The position numbers and the translations under genes were made by a program. Below, piece after piece: positions 7,818-15,516 of a DNA stretch of 22,728 nt. Numbering within the stretch: the first letter of the stretch is position 1; each line of letters starts with the position of its first letter. This DNA is from a virus, in IMG/VR virus record IMGVR_UViG_3300050821_002367, positions 1 to 22,728 of that record; one strand, 5' to 3'. The notes beneath the pieces are model-generated. The model saw nothing but the letters and a program-made list of their open reading frames with translations, was not told the DNA's origin and ran no database searches.

Positions 7818-8215
7818 GCGCGCCCTTCAATACGCTCTTCCTCGATGTCGCGTCGTGGGATCTCGTCGCCGATGCTTCGGGAAATATCGCGATGGCGGAG
7901 CCGAGCTACTCGATCGTGCAGGACGTGGCATCCGCCTGCCGTGTCTTCCTCGGCGAAGTCTATTACGACACGACCGTCGGTGTGCCTTACCTAGGGCAGA
8001 TCGTCAACGGTGAGCCTGCGGCGCAAAACCAACTGCAGCTCCTCGGCCGCACGCCCGCGCTCAATATCCTGCAGAGCGCGCTTGCTCGTGCAGCACTCGG
8101 TGTGCCGTGGGTCGCAGGCGCTGAAGCGATCATCTCGGCTTTCGTCAATCGCCAGGTGCAGGGTCAGGTGCAGATCACGACCGAGAGCGGCTCAACTTTC
8201 ACGGTAATAGCATGA
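7814..8215 (+). CDS. Baseplate wedge protein, gp25/W-like
   Basis: A 133-residue protein with the features of the gp25/P2 gpW/Mu gp46 wedge family: an N-terminal LFLDVASWDLVADASGNIAM strand region, the helix SIVQDVASACRVFLGE, and the YYDTTVGVPYLGQIV segment. A helix ALNILQSALARAA and a C-terminal VQITTESGS strand pair complete it. Wedge proteins of this family attach to the hub and anchor the first sheath ring. Its order after the spike and before the J-like protein is the standard one. Overlaps both neighbours by 4 nt. Confidence 0.8.
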   Translation: MSAPFNTLFLDVASWDLVADASGNIAMAEPSYSIVQDVASACRVFLGEVYYDTTVGVPYLGQIVNGEPAAQNQLQLLGRTPALNILQSALARAALGVPWVAGAEAIISAFVNRQVQGQVQITTESGSTFTVIA

Positions 8216-9672
8216 CCACCAACGTCCCGAACATTCAGTGGACCGAGCAAGGCCTCATCGTGCCGACCGAGGCCGAAGTACTGCTCGGGGTGCAGGAAGA
8301 TCTGAACGCCGCCTTCGGGGGCAATCTCAACTTCGCCAACCTCTTCACCCCGCAGGGCCAGCTCGCGAGCTCGCTCGCCGCGGTGATCTCCAACGCCTAC
8401 GCGCTCTTCACGATGCTGGTTAACGGCGTCGACCCCGATCTCAACTCCGGCTTCATGCAGGATGTCATCGGGCGGATCTACTTCCTCAATCGCGCCGCGG
8501 GTACCCCGACCGTCGTCGAGTGCACCTGCGTTGGCCTTGCGGGCACCGTGATCCCGGCCGGCAGCCGCACCGCTCCGCAGGCGCAGGACACGGCCGGCAA
8601 TCTCTACTACTGCGTAGCGGGCGGCACGATCCCCGTCGGCGGCTCGATCGTGCTCGAGTTCGCGAATGTGCTGAACGGCCCGATCGCCTGCCCGATGAGC
8701 ACGCTCACGACCATCTATCAGGCGGTGCCCGGCTGGGAGTCGATCACGAACGCTGGGGCAGGTATCCCGGGCTCTAACATTGAGAGCGCGGCAGCCTTCG
8801 AGTATCGGCGCGAGCAGTCTGTGGCGGCGAATGCGCACGGCTCGGCGGATGCGATCTATGGCGCGGTGATCGACCTGCCAGGCGTGACCGATGCCTTCGT
8901 GTACGAGAACACGACCAATGCACCGATCCTTGTGGGCTCGACCAACTACAGCCTTCTTCCGCACTCGGTTTATGTGGGCGTGATCGGCGGCGTGCCGCAG
9001 GCGATTGCTAACGCCATCTGGACGAAGAAGGATCTCGGCTGCGACATGAATGGCAACACGTCCGAGACGGTCGTGGATACCAAGTACTCCTTCCCGCAGC
9101 CTTCCTACACGATCAAATTCAACGACTGCGCCGCGAATCCGGTCGGCTTCACGCTCACCGTGAACATCGTCGCCTCGACCGCTCTGCCATCGACGATCGT
9201 CGCCGATGTGCAAAACGCCTGCTTCGCGCAGTTCAACGGGACGAATGCCAACGGGCAGCGGGTGCGCATCGGATCGCTTCTGCTCGCGGCTTCCTTCTAC
9301 GGCCCGGTCGCTACATGTGAGGGCCCGAGCGTGCCGGTGCAGGTGCTCTCGATCTACATCGGCACCGCCTTCTCGGGCCACGGCACGCTCGTCACCGGCA
9401 CGGACGTCCTCACCATCACCGCCGTCACATCCGGCACCCTGACTGCGGGCACCGAAGTGTCGGACGCCTCGAGCCAGATCCCGGCCAACACGCAGATCGT
9501 GCAGCAGCTCACCGGCTCGCCCGGCGGCATCGGCACGTATCAGATGAACAAGAACGCGCTCTCGACCGTGGGCGCGCCCGAAGTCATCACGGGCGCAGCG
9601 ACGGGCACCGCAGCGCAGATCGGTATCGATCAGGCGCCGGTGTTGAGTCTGGTCAACGTGAATCTGGTGTAG
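8212..9672 (+). CDS. Baseplate J-like wedge protein
   Basis: A 486-residue baseplate J-family protein (P2 gpJ/T4 gp6 type), the structural core of the wedge ring. Visible features are an N-terminal helical region (PTEAEVLLGVQEDLNAAFGG), the QLASSLAAVISNAYALF helix, and GTVIPAGSRT, typical of the central beta domain. Further on come ESAAAFEYRREQSVAAN and a LPGVTDAFVYENTTN segment. The C-terminal part should end in a strand region with IGIDQAPVLS. An extra beta-rich module (residues 399-461, VLTITAVTSGTLTAG, NTQIV, PGGIGTYQM) splits this region. It overlaps the preceding gene by 4 nt. Confidence 0.88.
   Translation: MTTNVPNIQWTEQGLIVPTEAEVLLGVQEDLNAAFGGNLNFANLFTPQGQLASSLAAVISNAYALFTMLVNGVDPDLNSGFMQDVIGRIYFLNRAAGTPTVVECTCVGLAGTVIPAGSRTAPQAQDTAGNLYYCVAGGTIPVGGSIVLEFANVLNGPIACPMSTLTTIYQAVPGWESITNAGAGIPGSNIESAAAFEYRREQSVAANAHGSADAIYGAVIDLPGVTDAFVYENTTNAPILVGSTNYSLLPHSVYVGVIGGVPQAIANAIWTKKDLGCDMNGNTSETVVDTKYSFPQPSYTIKFNDCAANPVGFTLTVNIVASTALPSTIVADVQNACFAQFNGTNANGQRVRIGSLLLAASFYGPVATCEGPSVPVQVLSIYIGTAFSGHGTLVTGTDVLTITAVTSGTLTAGTEVSDASSQIPANTQIVQQLTGSPGGIGTYQMNKNALSTVGAPEVITGAATGTAAQIGIDQAPVLSLVNVNLV
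9406..9594 (+). repeat. Beta-rich module, copy 3 (inserted in baseplate J-like protein)
   Basis: This codes for residues 399-461 with VLTITAVTSGTL, N-T-Q-I-V, S-P-G-G-I-G-T-Y and ends in V-I-T-G. It resembles copies 1 and 2. Copies 1 and 3 share the N-(S/T)-Q-I-V then P-G-G-(V/I)-G-T-Y core. Confidence 0.6.
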
Positions 9673-9676
9673 GTGG

Positions 9677-11725
9677 ATGAGCCGCACCTTCACATTTCGC
9701 GCCACCGTCGACACCGCTCTCTTCGGTGTGATCGGCGCGGCCACGCGCCCGAACGGCACCTCGATCGTACTGCGGCAGGATCACACCTTCGGCGACAGCG
9801 ATGTCTTTCGCAGCACCGATGGTGGCGTGACATGGACGGGCATTGTTAGCTTAGGGTGGGACGGCACCGGGTGGATGCTCTATAACAACGGGCACTGGCT
9901 CGCTGGCTCGTTCAACTCGCCCACCACGACCTACTACTCTGCCGACGACGGTCTGACGTGGAACGCCGTCACAAACGCAAGCGGGTGCGGCACACCGGGA
10001 GCCGCGGGCGACGGTGCCAACACGATCGTCATGCCCGGGAATGGCGGCGGCGGCAGCAAGACCGTCTACAGCCTGAACAACGGCACCTCGACTGCGGCCG
10101 CTGCTTCGCTGGCGCATTATTTTGTTCCTGCCGACAACGCCGTCCTATGGGACGGCACGCAGTTTGTCGGCATCGGGTTAGATTCGGGACTCAGCAACCG
10201 CTACATCTTCACCGCAGCGGACTTCTCGTCGGGAACTCCGGTGTGGGCGCAGGTCGCCGGACCTTCGACTGTGCCGGTCGCTCAAAATGGCTCGTGTTCT
10301 AAGTTCGCCCACGACCCCGCTCTCGGCTATCTCGTCTCGGGGACAACTAACATCGGTGGCGCTGCGACGTGGTACACGAGCACCGTCCTCGCGAACCTTC
10401 TCTCGAGCGCGGCCATTACTCCGATGGGAGTGACGGGCGGCAGCGCCTTAATGTCGTGCGCCTGCAACGGTGTCTTCTTCATCGGAGACAGCGCGGGGAA
10501 TCTGTGGGAATCCTCCGACGGCGTGACATGGAGTCAGGACGTCACCAACTTCGCTCACGGTGACTACGCCACGTGGGTCACTTTCGATCCCGTTCACCAC
10601 GTCTTCATCCTGTTCGGCAGCCAGGGGAGCGTCTGCAATGCCCCCGCTGGAACTAACGTTCCCAATGTTGTGGGGCTCACGCAGATTGCGGCCACGCTGG
10701 CGATTACGAGCGCAGGGTTCACCCTCGGGCCGATCACCAGCACTTATAGCGCGACCGTCGCCCCCGGGCTCGTGGCGCTTCAGCTCCCCGTCGCAGGAAC
10801 TCTTGCAGACCCCGGCACGCCGGTGGCCATCACGCTTTCGCTCGGCTCGCCCGAAGTCGTGGTGCCCGACGTGATCGGTATGACCGCGGCGCTCGCCGAA
10901 AGCACGATCGCCGGCGCGCAGCTCGTGACGGGCGCGATCAGCGGCATTCTCGATCCTGATATAGCGATCGGGAGCGTGGGCACGCAGAACCCGCTGCCGG
11001 GCACAATCGTCTTCGCGGGCACTCCCGTAGACCTCGGGATCTCCTTCATCGTCCCCGAGTTCGATGTCGACGCGACGGTGATCAGCCAGTACGCGAATTC
11101 CCAGACGATCCTCGCGATGGTTGCCAACTTCGCGGAATACTTCGACCCGGCGCAGAACCTGCAGAGCTTCTACCTCGACGTGTGGAACATCGACACGGCG
11201 ATCGGATTCGGGCTCGATATTTGGGGGCGCATTCTCGGCGTCTCGCGCGTGATCCCGATTCCCGGGACGTCCGGGGCTTTCGGCTTCGAGAACAGCGACA
11301 CGCCGCCCGACTGGGAGAACTTCGGCAATCTCAACGACGTGCTCTCTGGCGGCCCCTTCTTTAGCGGCCAGATCTCGGGCAATTCGTACAAGCTCAACGA
11401 CGGCCCCTACCGGACGCTCCTTCTCACCAAGGCGCTAGGCAACATCTGCGCGACGACGGCACCGGCGTTGAATGCGCTGATCACGAACCTCTTCCCCGGG
11501 CGCGGTCGTTGCTACACCCGGGACGGCGGCGCGATGACGATGACCTACGTGTTCGAGTTCCCGCTGACCACGATCGAATACGCAATCCTTGCGTACTCAG
11601 GTGTCCTCGCTCATCCGGCGGGCGTGGGCGTCAACATCAATGTTGCTGCTGGTGGTTTCTTAGGCTTTGCCGAAGCCTTGCCAGGCGTCGAGCCCTTCAA
11701 CTTTGGGGTATTTTTCGGAGCGTAA
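9677..11725 (+). CDS. Asp-box/PASTA/PASTA/DUF2612 fusion baseplate protein
   Basis: A 682-residue mosaic. Residues 1 to about 320 carry Asp-box-like repeats as in BNR/sialidase-type propellers: STDGGVTW (46-53), SADDGLTW (88-95) and SSDGVTW (279-285). Residues 328-390 and 396-458 are two PASTA-like domains, each beginning VPNVVG or VPDVIG with the usual spacing to a hydrophobic ending. Residues 459-682 match DUF2612, a P2 gpI/Mu gp48-like baseplate or tail protein (YFDPAQNLQSFYLDVWNIDTA in part, LDIWGRILGV, YRTLLLTKAL). DUF2612 should dock to the wedge, leaving the propeller and PASTA domains free to contact glycans or peptidoglycan. The domains are read from sequence; binding is inferred. 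A GGTGG ribosome-binding-like stretch abuts ATG 9677. Confidence 0.85.
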   Translation: MSRTFTFRATVDTALFGVIGAATRPNGTSIVLRQDHTFGDSDVFRSTDGGVTWTGIVSLGWDGTGWMLYNNGHWLAGSFNSPTTTYYSADDGLTWNAVTNASGCGTPGAAGDGANTIVMPGNGGGGSKTVYSLNNGTSTAAAASLAHYFVPADNAVLWDGTQFVGIGLDSGLSNRYIFTAADFSSGTPVWAQVAGPSTVPVAQNGSCSKFAHDPALGYLVSGTTNIGGAATWYTSTVLANLLSSAAITPMGVTGGSALMSCACNGVFFIGDSAGNLWESSDGVTWSQDVTNFAHGDYATWVTFDPVHHVFILFGSQGSVCNAPAGTNVPNVVGLTQIAATLAITSAGFTLGPITSTYSATVAPGLVALQLPVAGTLADPGTPVAITLSLGSPEVVVPDVIGMTAALAESTIAGAQLVTGAISGILDPDIAIGSVGTQNPLPGTIVFAGTPVDLGISFIVPEFDVDATVISQYANSQTILAMVANFAEYFDPAQNLQSFYLDVWNIDTAIGFGLDIWGRILGVSRVIPIPGTSGAFGFENSDTPPDWENFGNLNDVLSGGPFFSGQISGNSYKLNDGPYRTLLLTKALGNICATTAPALNALITNLFPGRGRCYTRDGGAMTMTYVFEFPLTTIEYAILAYSGVLAHPAGVGVNINVAAGGFLGFAEALPGVEPFNFGVFFGA

Positions 11726-11731
11726 ACCAAC

Positions 11732-12910
11732 ATGGGCGTCCCTAACCCGACCTTCATCCCCGAGCCATTTGCCAACACGGCACCCGGTGGCAACGTCAAC
11801 TTCCCGATACCGGATGCTCCGCCCGGCACGCCAGCGAACGCCGCGAGCTGGTCGAAGGGCTTCCCCTCGATCACGATGCAGCCGGAAGTCTCTGGCGGTT
11901 TGCCGCCGCTCGGTCAGGACTTCAACGGCATTTTGCAGACTGTTACGCAGGGGCTGTGCGCGCTTCAGGCTGGGCAGTTCTATCTCTACAACAACACGTA
12001 CGCGACTGCGATCAGCGGTTACGACTTGGGCGCGATCCTCTGGATGCTCGACGGCACGGGCTTCTGGCTCAACATCTCTGGCGGTAACACCACCAACCCC
12101 GACAACGATTCGACCGCAGCCAACTGGGTGCCCGCGATTTCGTATGGCAAGACGATCATCACAGGACTCACTGGCGGATCTCTCACGCTCGCACCCTCGC
12201 AGTGGAAGCGCGGGCTGATAGTCCTCTCGGGCGCACTGACCTCGAATCTCACGGTGAACATGCCGGCGACGATCCAGCAGTGGCTCATCTCGAACGCCTG
12301 CACGGGTGCCTTCACCGTCACCGTGAAGACCGCTGGCGGCACGGGTGTCGTGATTCCCGCGGGCGGCCCCTCCTCGCCCACCGGGGTCTATGGCGACGGC
12401 ACGAACATCTACCTCAGCACGTCCCCGCTCACCGTCCCGATCGCGGTGCCGGCGACACCGAACACGATCGTAGAGCGCGACAACCTCGGCAACGGCTTCT
12501 TCGTGCGGGTGAATCTCTCGAGCGCGGCCAATGAGAACCCGACGATCGGCTCTGTGCTAGTCCAGAGCAACGCGCTAGACGGGCTCTCGCGGTGGTCGAC
12601 GCTTGCTAATTTCCGCACGCAGATCCTCAACATCACCGGCGCGCTTACGTCCTCCGCAGGTTGGTGGCGCGGCAATCCAGACGGCTCGATCGAGCAGGGC
12701 GGATCGTTCGCCTATACCGGATCAGGTTCGACGGTTGCCTTCGGCTTCACCGTGCCCTTCCTCTCGCGCGTCCTCAATATCGTCTTCACCACCACGGTCG
12801 GCGGCTTCACGCCGGGGTGGCAATCGAACACGCTCTCCGGAGCTGTCGCCAGCATGAACGGCTTGGGCGGCACACCGCAGACGATCTACTGGCGAGCCAT
12901 CGGAGTCTAA
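11732..12910 (+). CDS. Tail fibre protein with gp53-like C-terminus
   Basis: A 392-residue fibre-like protein. The N-terminal 140 residues have a pattern common at the base of phage fibres: FANTAPGG, GFPSITMQP, PPLGQDFNGIL, then GYDLGAILWMLDG and ISGGNTTNPDN. A beta-rich shaft follows (LTLAPSQWKRGLIVLSGALT in part, then VTVKTAGGTG). The last 80 residues look like a gp53-like receptor-binding tip (GWWRGNPDGSIEQGG, TVAFGFTVPF). It probably contacts the host surface. The N-terminal part is related to that of the next gene, suggesting that both attach to the same baseplate site. ATG 11732 follows the fusion gene after 6 nt. Confidence 0.75.
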   Translation: MGVPNPTFIPEPFANTAPGGNVNFPIPDAPPGTPANAASWSKGFPSITMQPEVSGGLPPLGQDFNGILQTVTQGLCALQAGQFYLYNNTYATAISGYDLGAILWMLDGTGFWLNISGGNTTNPDNDSTAANWVPAISYGKTIITGLTGGSLTLAPSQWKRGLIVLSGALTSNLTVNMPATIQQWLISNACTGAFTVTVKTAGGTGVVIPAGGPSSPTGVYGDGTNIYLSTSPLTVPIAVPATPNTIVERDNLGNGFFVRVNLSSAANENPTIGSVLVQSNALDGLSRWSTLANFRTQILNITGALTSSAGWWRGNPDGSIEQGGSFAYTGSGSTVAFGFTVPFLSRVLNIVFTTTVGGFTPGWQSNTLSGAVASMNGLGGTPQTIYWRAIGV

Positions 12911-12912
12911 CC

Positions 12913-13674
12913 ATGCCCGGCCAACCGACCCCCCCGATTCTCGCCGAGGCCTTCGCGCTCAATGCGCCGAACTCCTCGCCCGCGTCCCCGGTACCTGGCG
13001 GGCGCACCTTCCCCTTCCCGACCGCGTCGCAGATTGGCGTCGTGAATGGCGCGGCCTCGCTCCACGACGGCTTCCCTCCGCTCACCATGCAACCGCCGCC
13101 GCCTACCGGGAGCGGCATTCCACCCTTCGGCGTGGACGCGAACGGAATCCTCTACATCCTTTCGGCGCACATCGCGGCGCTCGGCGCAGGCCAGCCCTAC
13201 ATATGGAGTTCGGTGCTCGAAGCCGATATGGGTGGCTACGCGCTCGGGGCGGTGCTACAGCAGCTCGCTGATCCGACAGCGTTCTGGATCAACATGACCT
13301 CGGGGAATGCGACGAACCCCGACACCGCCTCCCCGCTCGGCTCGACGGGCTGGATGAGCACGAAGCCGCTGCGGCAGAGCGTCACCGCCGGCGGCAACGA
13401 CATCGCGCTCCTCGGGGCGAGCGACTACCTCTACGACGTGGACGCCACGGCGGGCGCCATCAACATCACGGGCTTTGTCCCGCAGCGTGACGGGCAGCGG
13501 CTCACGATCCGCAAGATCGATGCGACGGGCAACGCCGTGACGTTTGCCTCGCTCACCGGGTCCGCAGTCGGCCACCAGCTTCAGATCGTGCCGGCCGGAC
13601 TCTCGCTTCCACTTCAGTACATGGCGCTAACGCTCCGCTTCAATTCCGTAGTCAATGCATGGGTGCAAGAATGA
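12913..13674 (+). CDS. Short tail-fibre-like protein
   Basis: A 253-residue protein whose first about 140 residues parallel those of the preceding fibre: AEAFALNAPN, then DGFPPLTMQP, IPPFGVDANGILY, GGYALGAVLQQLAD and FWINMTSGNATNPD. The C-terminus is different and short, with YDVDATAGAINITGF and LTIRKIDATGNAVTF. It lacks the gp53-like tip. It may be a capping or adaptor fibre, or a paralogue that lost its tip. ATG 12913 starts 2 nt after the preceding stop; the open frame further upstream is a shadow. The function is inferred from the shared N-terminus. Confidence 0.7.
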   Translation: MPGQPTPPILAEAFALNAPNSSPASPVPGGRTFPFPTASQIGVVNGAASLHDGFPPLTMQPPPPTGSGIPPFGVDANGILYILSAHIAALGAGQPYIWSSVLEADMGGYALGAVLQQLADPTAFWINMTSGNATNPDTASPLGSTGWMSTKPLRQSVTAGGNDIALLGASDYLYDVDATAGAINITGFVPQRDGQRLTIRKIDATGNAVTFASLTGSAVGHQLQIVPAGLSLPLQYMALTLRFNSVVNAWVQE

Positions 13675-15116
13675 AACATCCGATCCGTCTCGCTCTGCTG
13701 CTGCTCCTGACCGTTGCCACGGTCGCAAGCGCGCAGCTCTATCCGCTCTTCGGCCCGGCCACCGGAATTCTCAAGGGCACTACCTCGAGCCCACAGACAT
13801 CCGCTGCGGCGAGTTCCGACGTCGCGGCGCTGTGGAGCGGCACGTGCAATTCGAGCAGCTTCCTGCGTGGCGATGGGGTGTGCGCGACGCCTTCTGGCGG
13901 CAGTGGCACGGTCACGAGCATTACCGCAGGCACCGGGCTCACCGGAGGAACGATCACCACGTCGGGGACGATTGCCCTCTCTTCTCCGGTGTCTGCTACG
14001 AATGGCGGCACGGGCGAGGCGGGCACCGTCAGCGGCGTGATGAAAGGCAACGCCACGAGCGCGGTGTCGGCCGCGGCAAGCTCGGATGTCATCGCGCTCT
14101 GGTCGGGCACCTGTAACTCGACGACATTCCTGCGGGCTGATGGATCATGCCAACCTGCCTCGGGCGGTGGCAGCGGCACCGTGACGAGCGTCGCCCTCAC
14201 GATGCCTAGCGGCTTCAGTGTGAGCGGGAGCCCGATCACGAATTCGGGCACGCTCGCCGTCAGCACGAGTCTGAGCGGACTGCTGAAGGGCACCGGCTCG
14301 GCATTCACAACCGCCGCGGCTTCCGATGTCTCTGCGCTCTGGTCCGGCACCTGCAACTCGACCACGTTTCTGCGCGGTGATGGCACCTGTGCTGCCGCGG
14401 GCGGTGGCAGCACACCGGTCCCGGGCACGATCCCCGACCTCGTGTTCTGGATGCGCTCCGACCTCGTGCTCGGTGGCACCGGGGGCTATGGCTTGCCGCT
14501 GTTGCAGAACTCCACGCCATGGCTCACGGGGCTATCCGCCGTCGGAGCGACTACAGCCACTACGGGGGTACTCGTTAGCGGCACGCAGCTTAACTCGCTG
14601 AACGTCCTCGCGTGGCCTGGCAGCTCTGCCGGTCGGTACCAGTTCCCGGACAACGCCAACTCCACATGTTGCATGGGTGTCCTGTTCCACAAGTTCACGA
14701 TCTTCATCGTAGCTAACGCCTCGTCGTTCTCGGGCTCGCCGACATTCTTTTCGGGCCCCTCAAGTTCGCTCGCCTTCCGCCTAGAGACGAGCGGCAAGAT
14801 GGGATTGGTCAAGGACTTCGTCGCGCTCATTGGCACGTCCACAACCGCGCAGACCGTAAGCACGTGGTTCCAAGGCAACGCTACCTACGACGACAGCTCG
14901 GGCGCCTTCGCTTTCCGCAGCTCACAGGCCGCCAACGGCAGCGGCACGAACGTGGTAGGTATCACTGTAATCTCGAACTCGATCGGTTGGGACAATGGCG
15001 GCGGGGCGGGCGATTTTGCAGGCTCGATCGCTGAAATCATTATTTACAACCGCGTACTGAGCGGTGGTGAGATCACCAGCGTCGAGTCATATCTCAACAC
15101 CAAGTGGGGAGTCTGA
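13671..15116 (+). CDS. Sec-signal fibre-like protein with Cys repeats and LamG-like C-terminus
   Basis: A 481-residue protein that begins with a convincing signal peptide (K2, R6, then LALLLLL and VASA, cleavage likely after A21). Then come three 26-residue repeats with the core ALWSGTCNS followed by FLR-x-DG-x-C; each copy has two cysteines. They are separated by Gly/Ser/Thr-rich shaft sequence (GTVTSVALTMPSGFSV) typical of phage tail fibres. Residues about 250-485 resemble a LamG/concanavalin A-like domain ending GSIAEIIIYNRVLS and YLNTKWG. Export of a fibre-like phage protein is unusual. It could be a periplasm- or surface-exposed protein, or a virion protein with a signal-like N-terminus. 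ATG 13671 overlaps the preceding stop; ATG 13659 would add four residues. Confidence 0.7.
   Translation: MKHPIRLALLLLLTVATVASAQLYPLFGPATGILKGTTSSPQTSAAASSDVAALWSGTCNSSSFLRGDGVCATPSGGSGTVTSITAGTGLTGGTITTSGTIALSSPVSATNGGTGEAGTVSGVMKGNATSAVSAAASSDVIALWSGTCNSTTFLRADGSCQPASGGGSGTVTSVALTMPSGFSVSGSPITNSGTLAVSTSLSGLLKGTGSAFTTAAASDVSALWSGTCNSTTFLRGDGTCAAAGGGSTPVPGTIPDLVFWMRSDLVLGGTGGYGLPLLQNSTPWLTGLSAVGATTATTGVLVSGTQLNSLNVLAWPGSSAGRYQFPDNANSTCCMGVLFHKFTIFIVANASSFSGSPTFFSGPSSSLAFRLETSGKMGLVKDFVALIGTSTTAQTVSTWFQGNATYDDSSGAFAFRSSQAANGSGTNVVGITVISNSIGWDNGGGAGDFAGSIAEIIIYNRVLSGGEITSVESYLNTKWGV
13806..13883 (+). repeat. 78-bp fibre repeat, copy 1
   Basis: Encodes 26 residues, from AASSDV through ALWSGTCNS and FLRGDGVC. 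Two Cys residues bracket the second half. It matches copies at 14073 and 14313 in phase with the reading frame. Confidence 0.8.
14073..14150 (+). repeat. 78-bp fibre repeat, copy 2
   Basis: Encodes AASSDV, ALWSGTCNS and FLRADGSC. It starts 267 bp after copy 1. It differs from copy 3 at only a few residues. Confidence 0.8.
14313..14390 (+). repeat. 78-bp fibre repeat, copy 3
   Basis: Encodes AAASDV, ALWSGTCNS and FLRGDGTC. It starts 240 bp after copy 2 and precedes a Gly/Ser linker into the LamG-like domain. Confidence 0.8.
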
Positions 15117-15120
15117 TCCA

Positions 15121-15486
15121 ATGAAGAAGCTAGTTAGCATCTACCTGGCATCCATCTGTCTGCTGCTCGCGAGCGCGCAGTGCCTCGCCGCCAACACCTG
15201 CTTCGTTACAGAGTTCTCGGCCGCACCGCCACCGATGTACCCGGTCGCACAGCAACCGCCGCTCGCCGAGCAGACGATCGCGATCTCGAGCAGCTCCACG
15301 CAATCCTCTGCGTTTCAGCCCAACACGGTCTTCGTGCGCATCACCTGCGACGCCTCGGTGTCGATAAAATTCGGCACGAACCCGACGGCCACCGTCACTA
15401 CGGCGCTACTCCCGTCGGGGCTCATCGAGTATTACCTTGTGCCAGCCGGGCAATCGTACAAGCTGGCCGTGATCGCAAACTCCTAA
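15121..15486 (+). CDS. Small exported beta-rich phage protein
   Basis: A 121-residue protein with an N-terminal signal peptide (KK at 2-3, hydrophobic core around residues 5-19, cleavage near the LAA at 22-24). The mature part has a Pro-rich linker, then a beta-rich domain with NTVFVRITCDASVSIKFG, ATVTTALLPSG, LIEYYLVPAG and YKLAVI. That beta domain resembles small phage decoration or tail proteins normally found without a signal peptide. Mature Cys27 and Cys76 could form a disulfide after export. Lipoprotein processing is unlikely because Gln precedes the only Cys in the signal region. The start is 4 nt downstream of the fibre-like gene. Function is unknown. Confidence 0.65.
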   Translation: MKKLVSIYLASICLLLASAQCLAANTCFVTEFSAAPPPMYPVAQQPPLAEQTIAISSSSTQSSAFQPNTVFVRITCDASVSIKFGTNPTATVTTALLPSGLIEYYLVPAGQSYKLAVIANS

Positions 15487-15490
15487 ATCA

Positions 15491-15515
15491 GGGACGCCGT
15501 CCCCGGAGAAGCAAC
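15491..15515 (+). promoter_or_regulatory. Small hairpin followed by an AGAAGCAAC motif
   Basis: A perfect stem GGGAC/GTCCC (15491-15495 and 15499-15503) with a 3-nt loop is followed by GGAGAAGCAAC and then the TTG start at 15517. It parallels the arrangement at 3141-3169. GGAGAA also serves as the probable ribosome-binding site here, so part of the similarity may simply be a translation signal. Confidence 0.3.
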
Positions 15516-15516
15516 A

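Noticed and set aside
8164-9759. A 531-residue minus-strand ORF opposite the baseplate J-like gene
   Set aside because: Composition (Arg, His, Asp-rich) is that of an antisense shadow in GC-rich DNA, and it covers several well-supported plus-strand genes.
13806-14390. CRISPR-like repeats
   Set aside because: The three 78-bp repeats keep the reading frame, have diverged at third positions and are widely and unevenly spaced inside a fibre gene.
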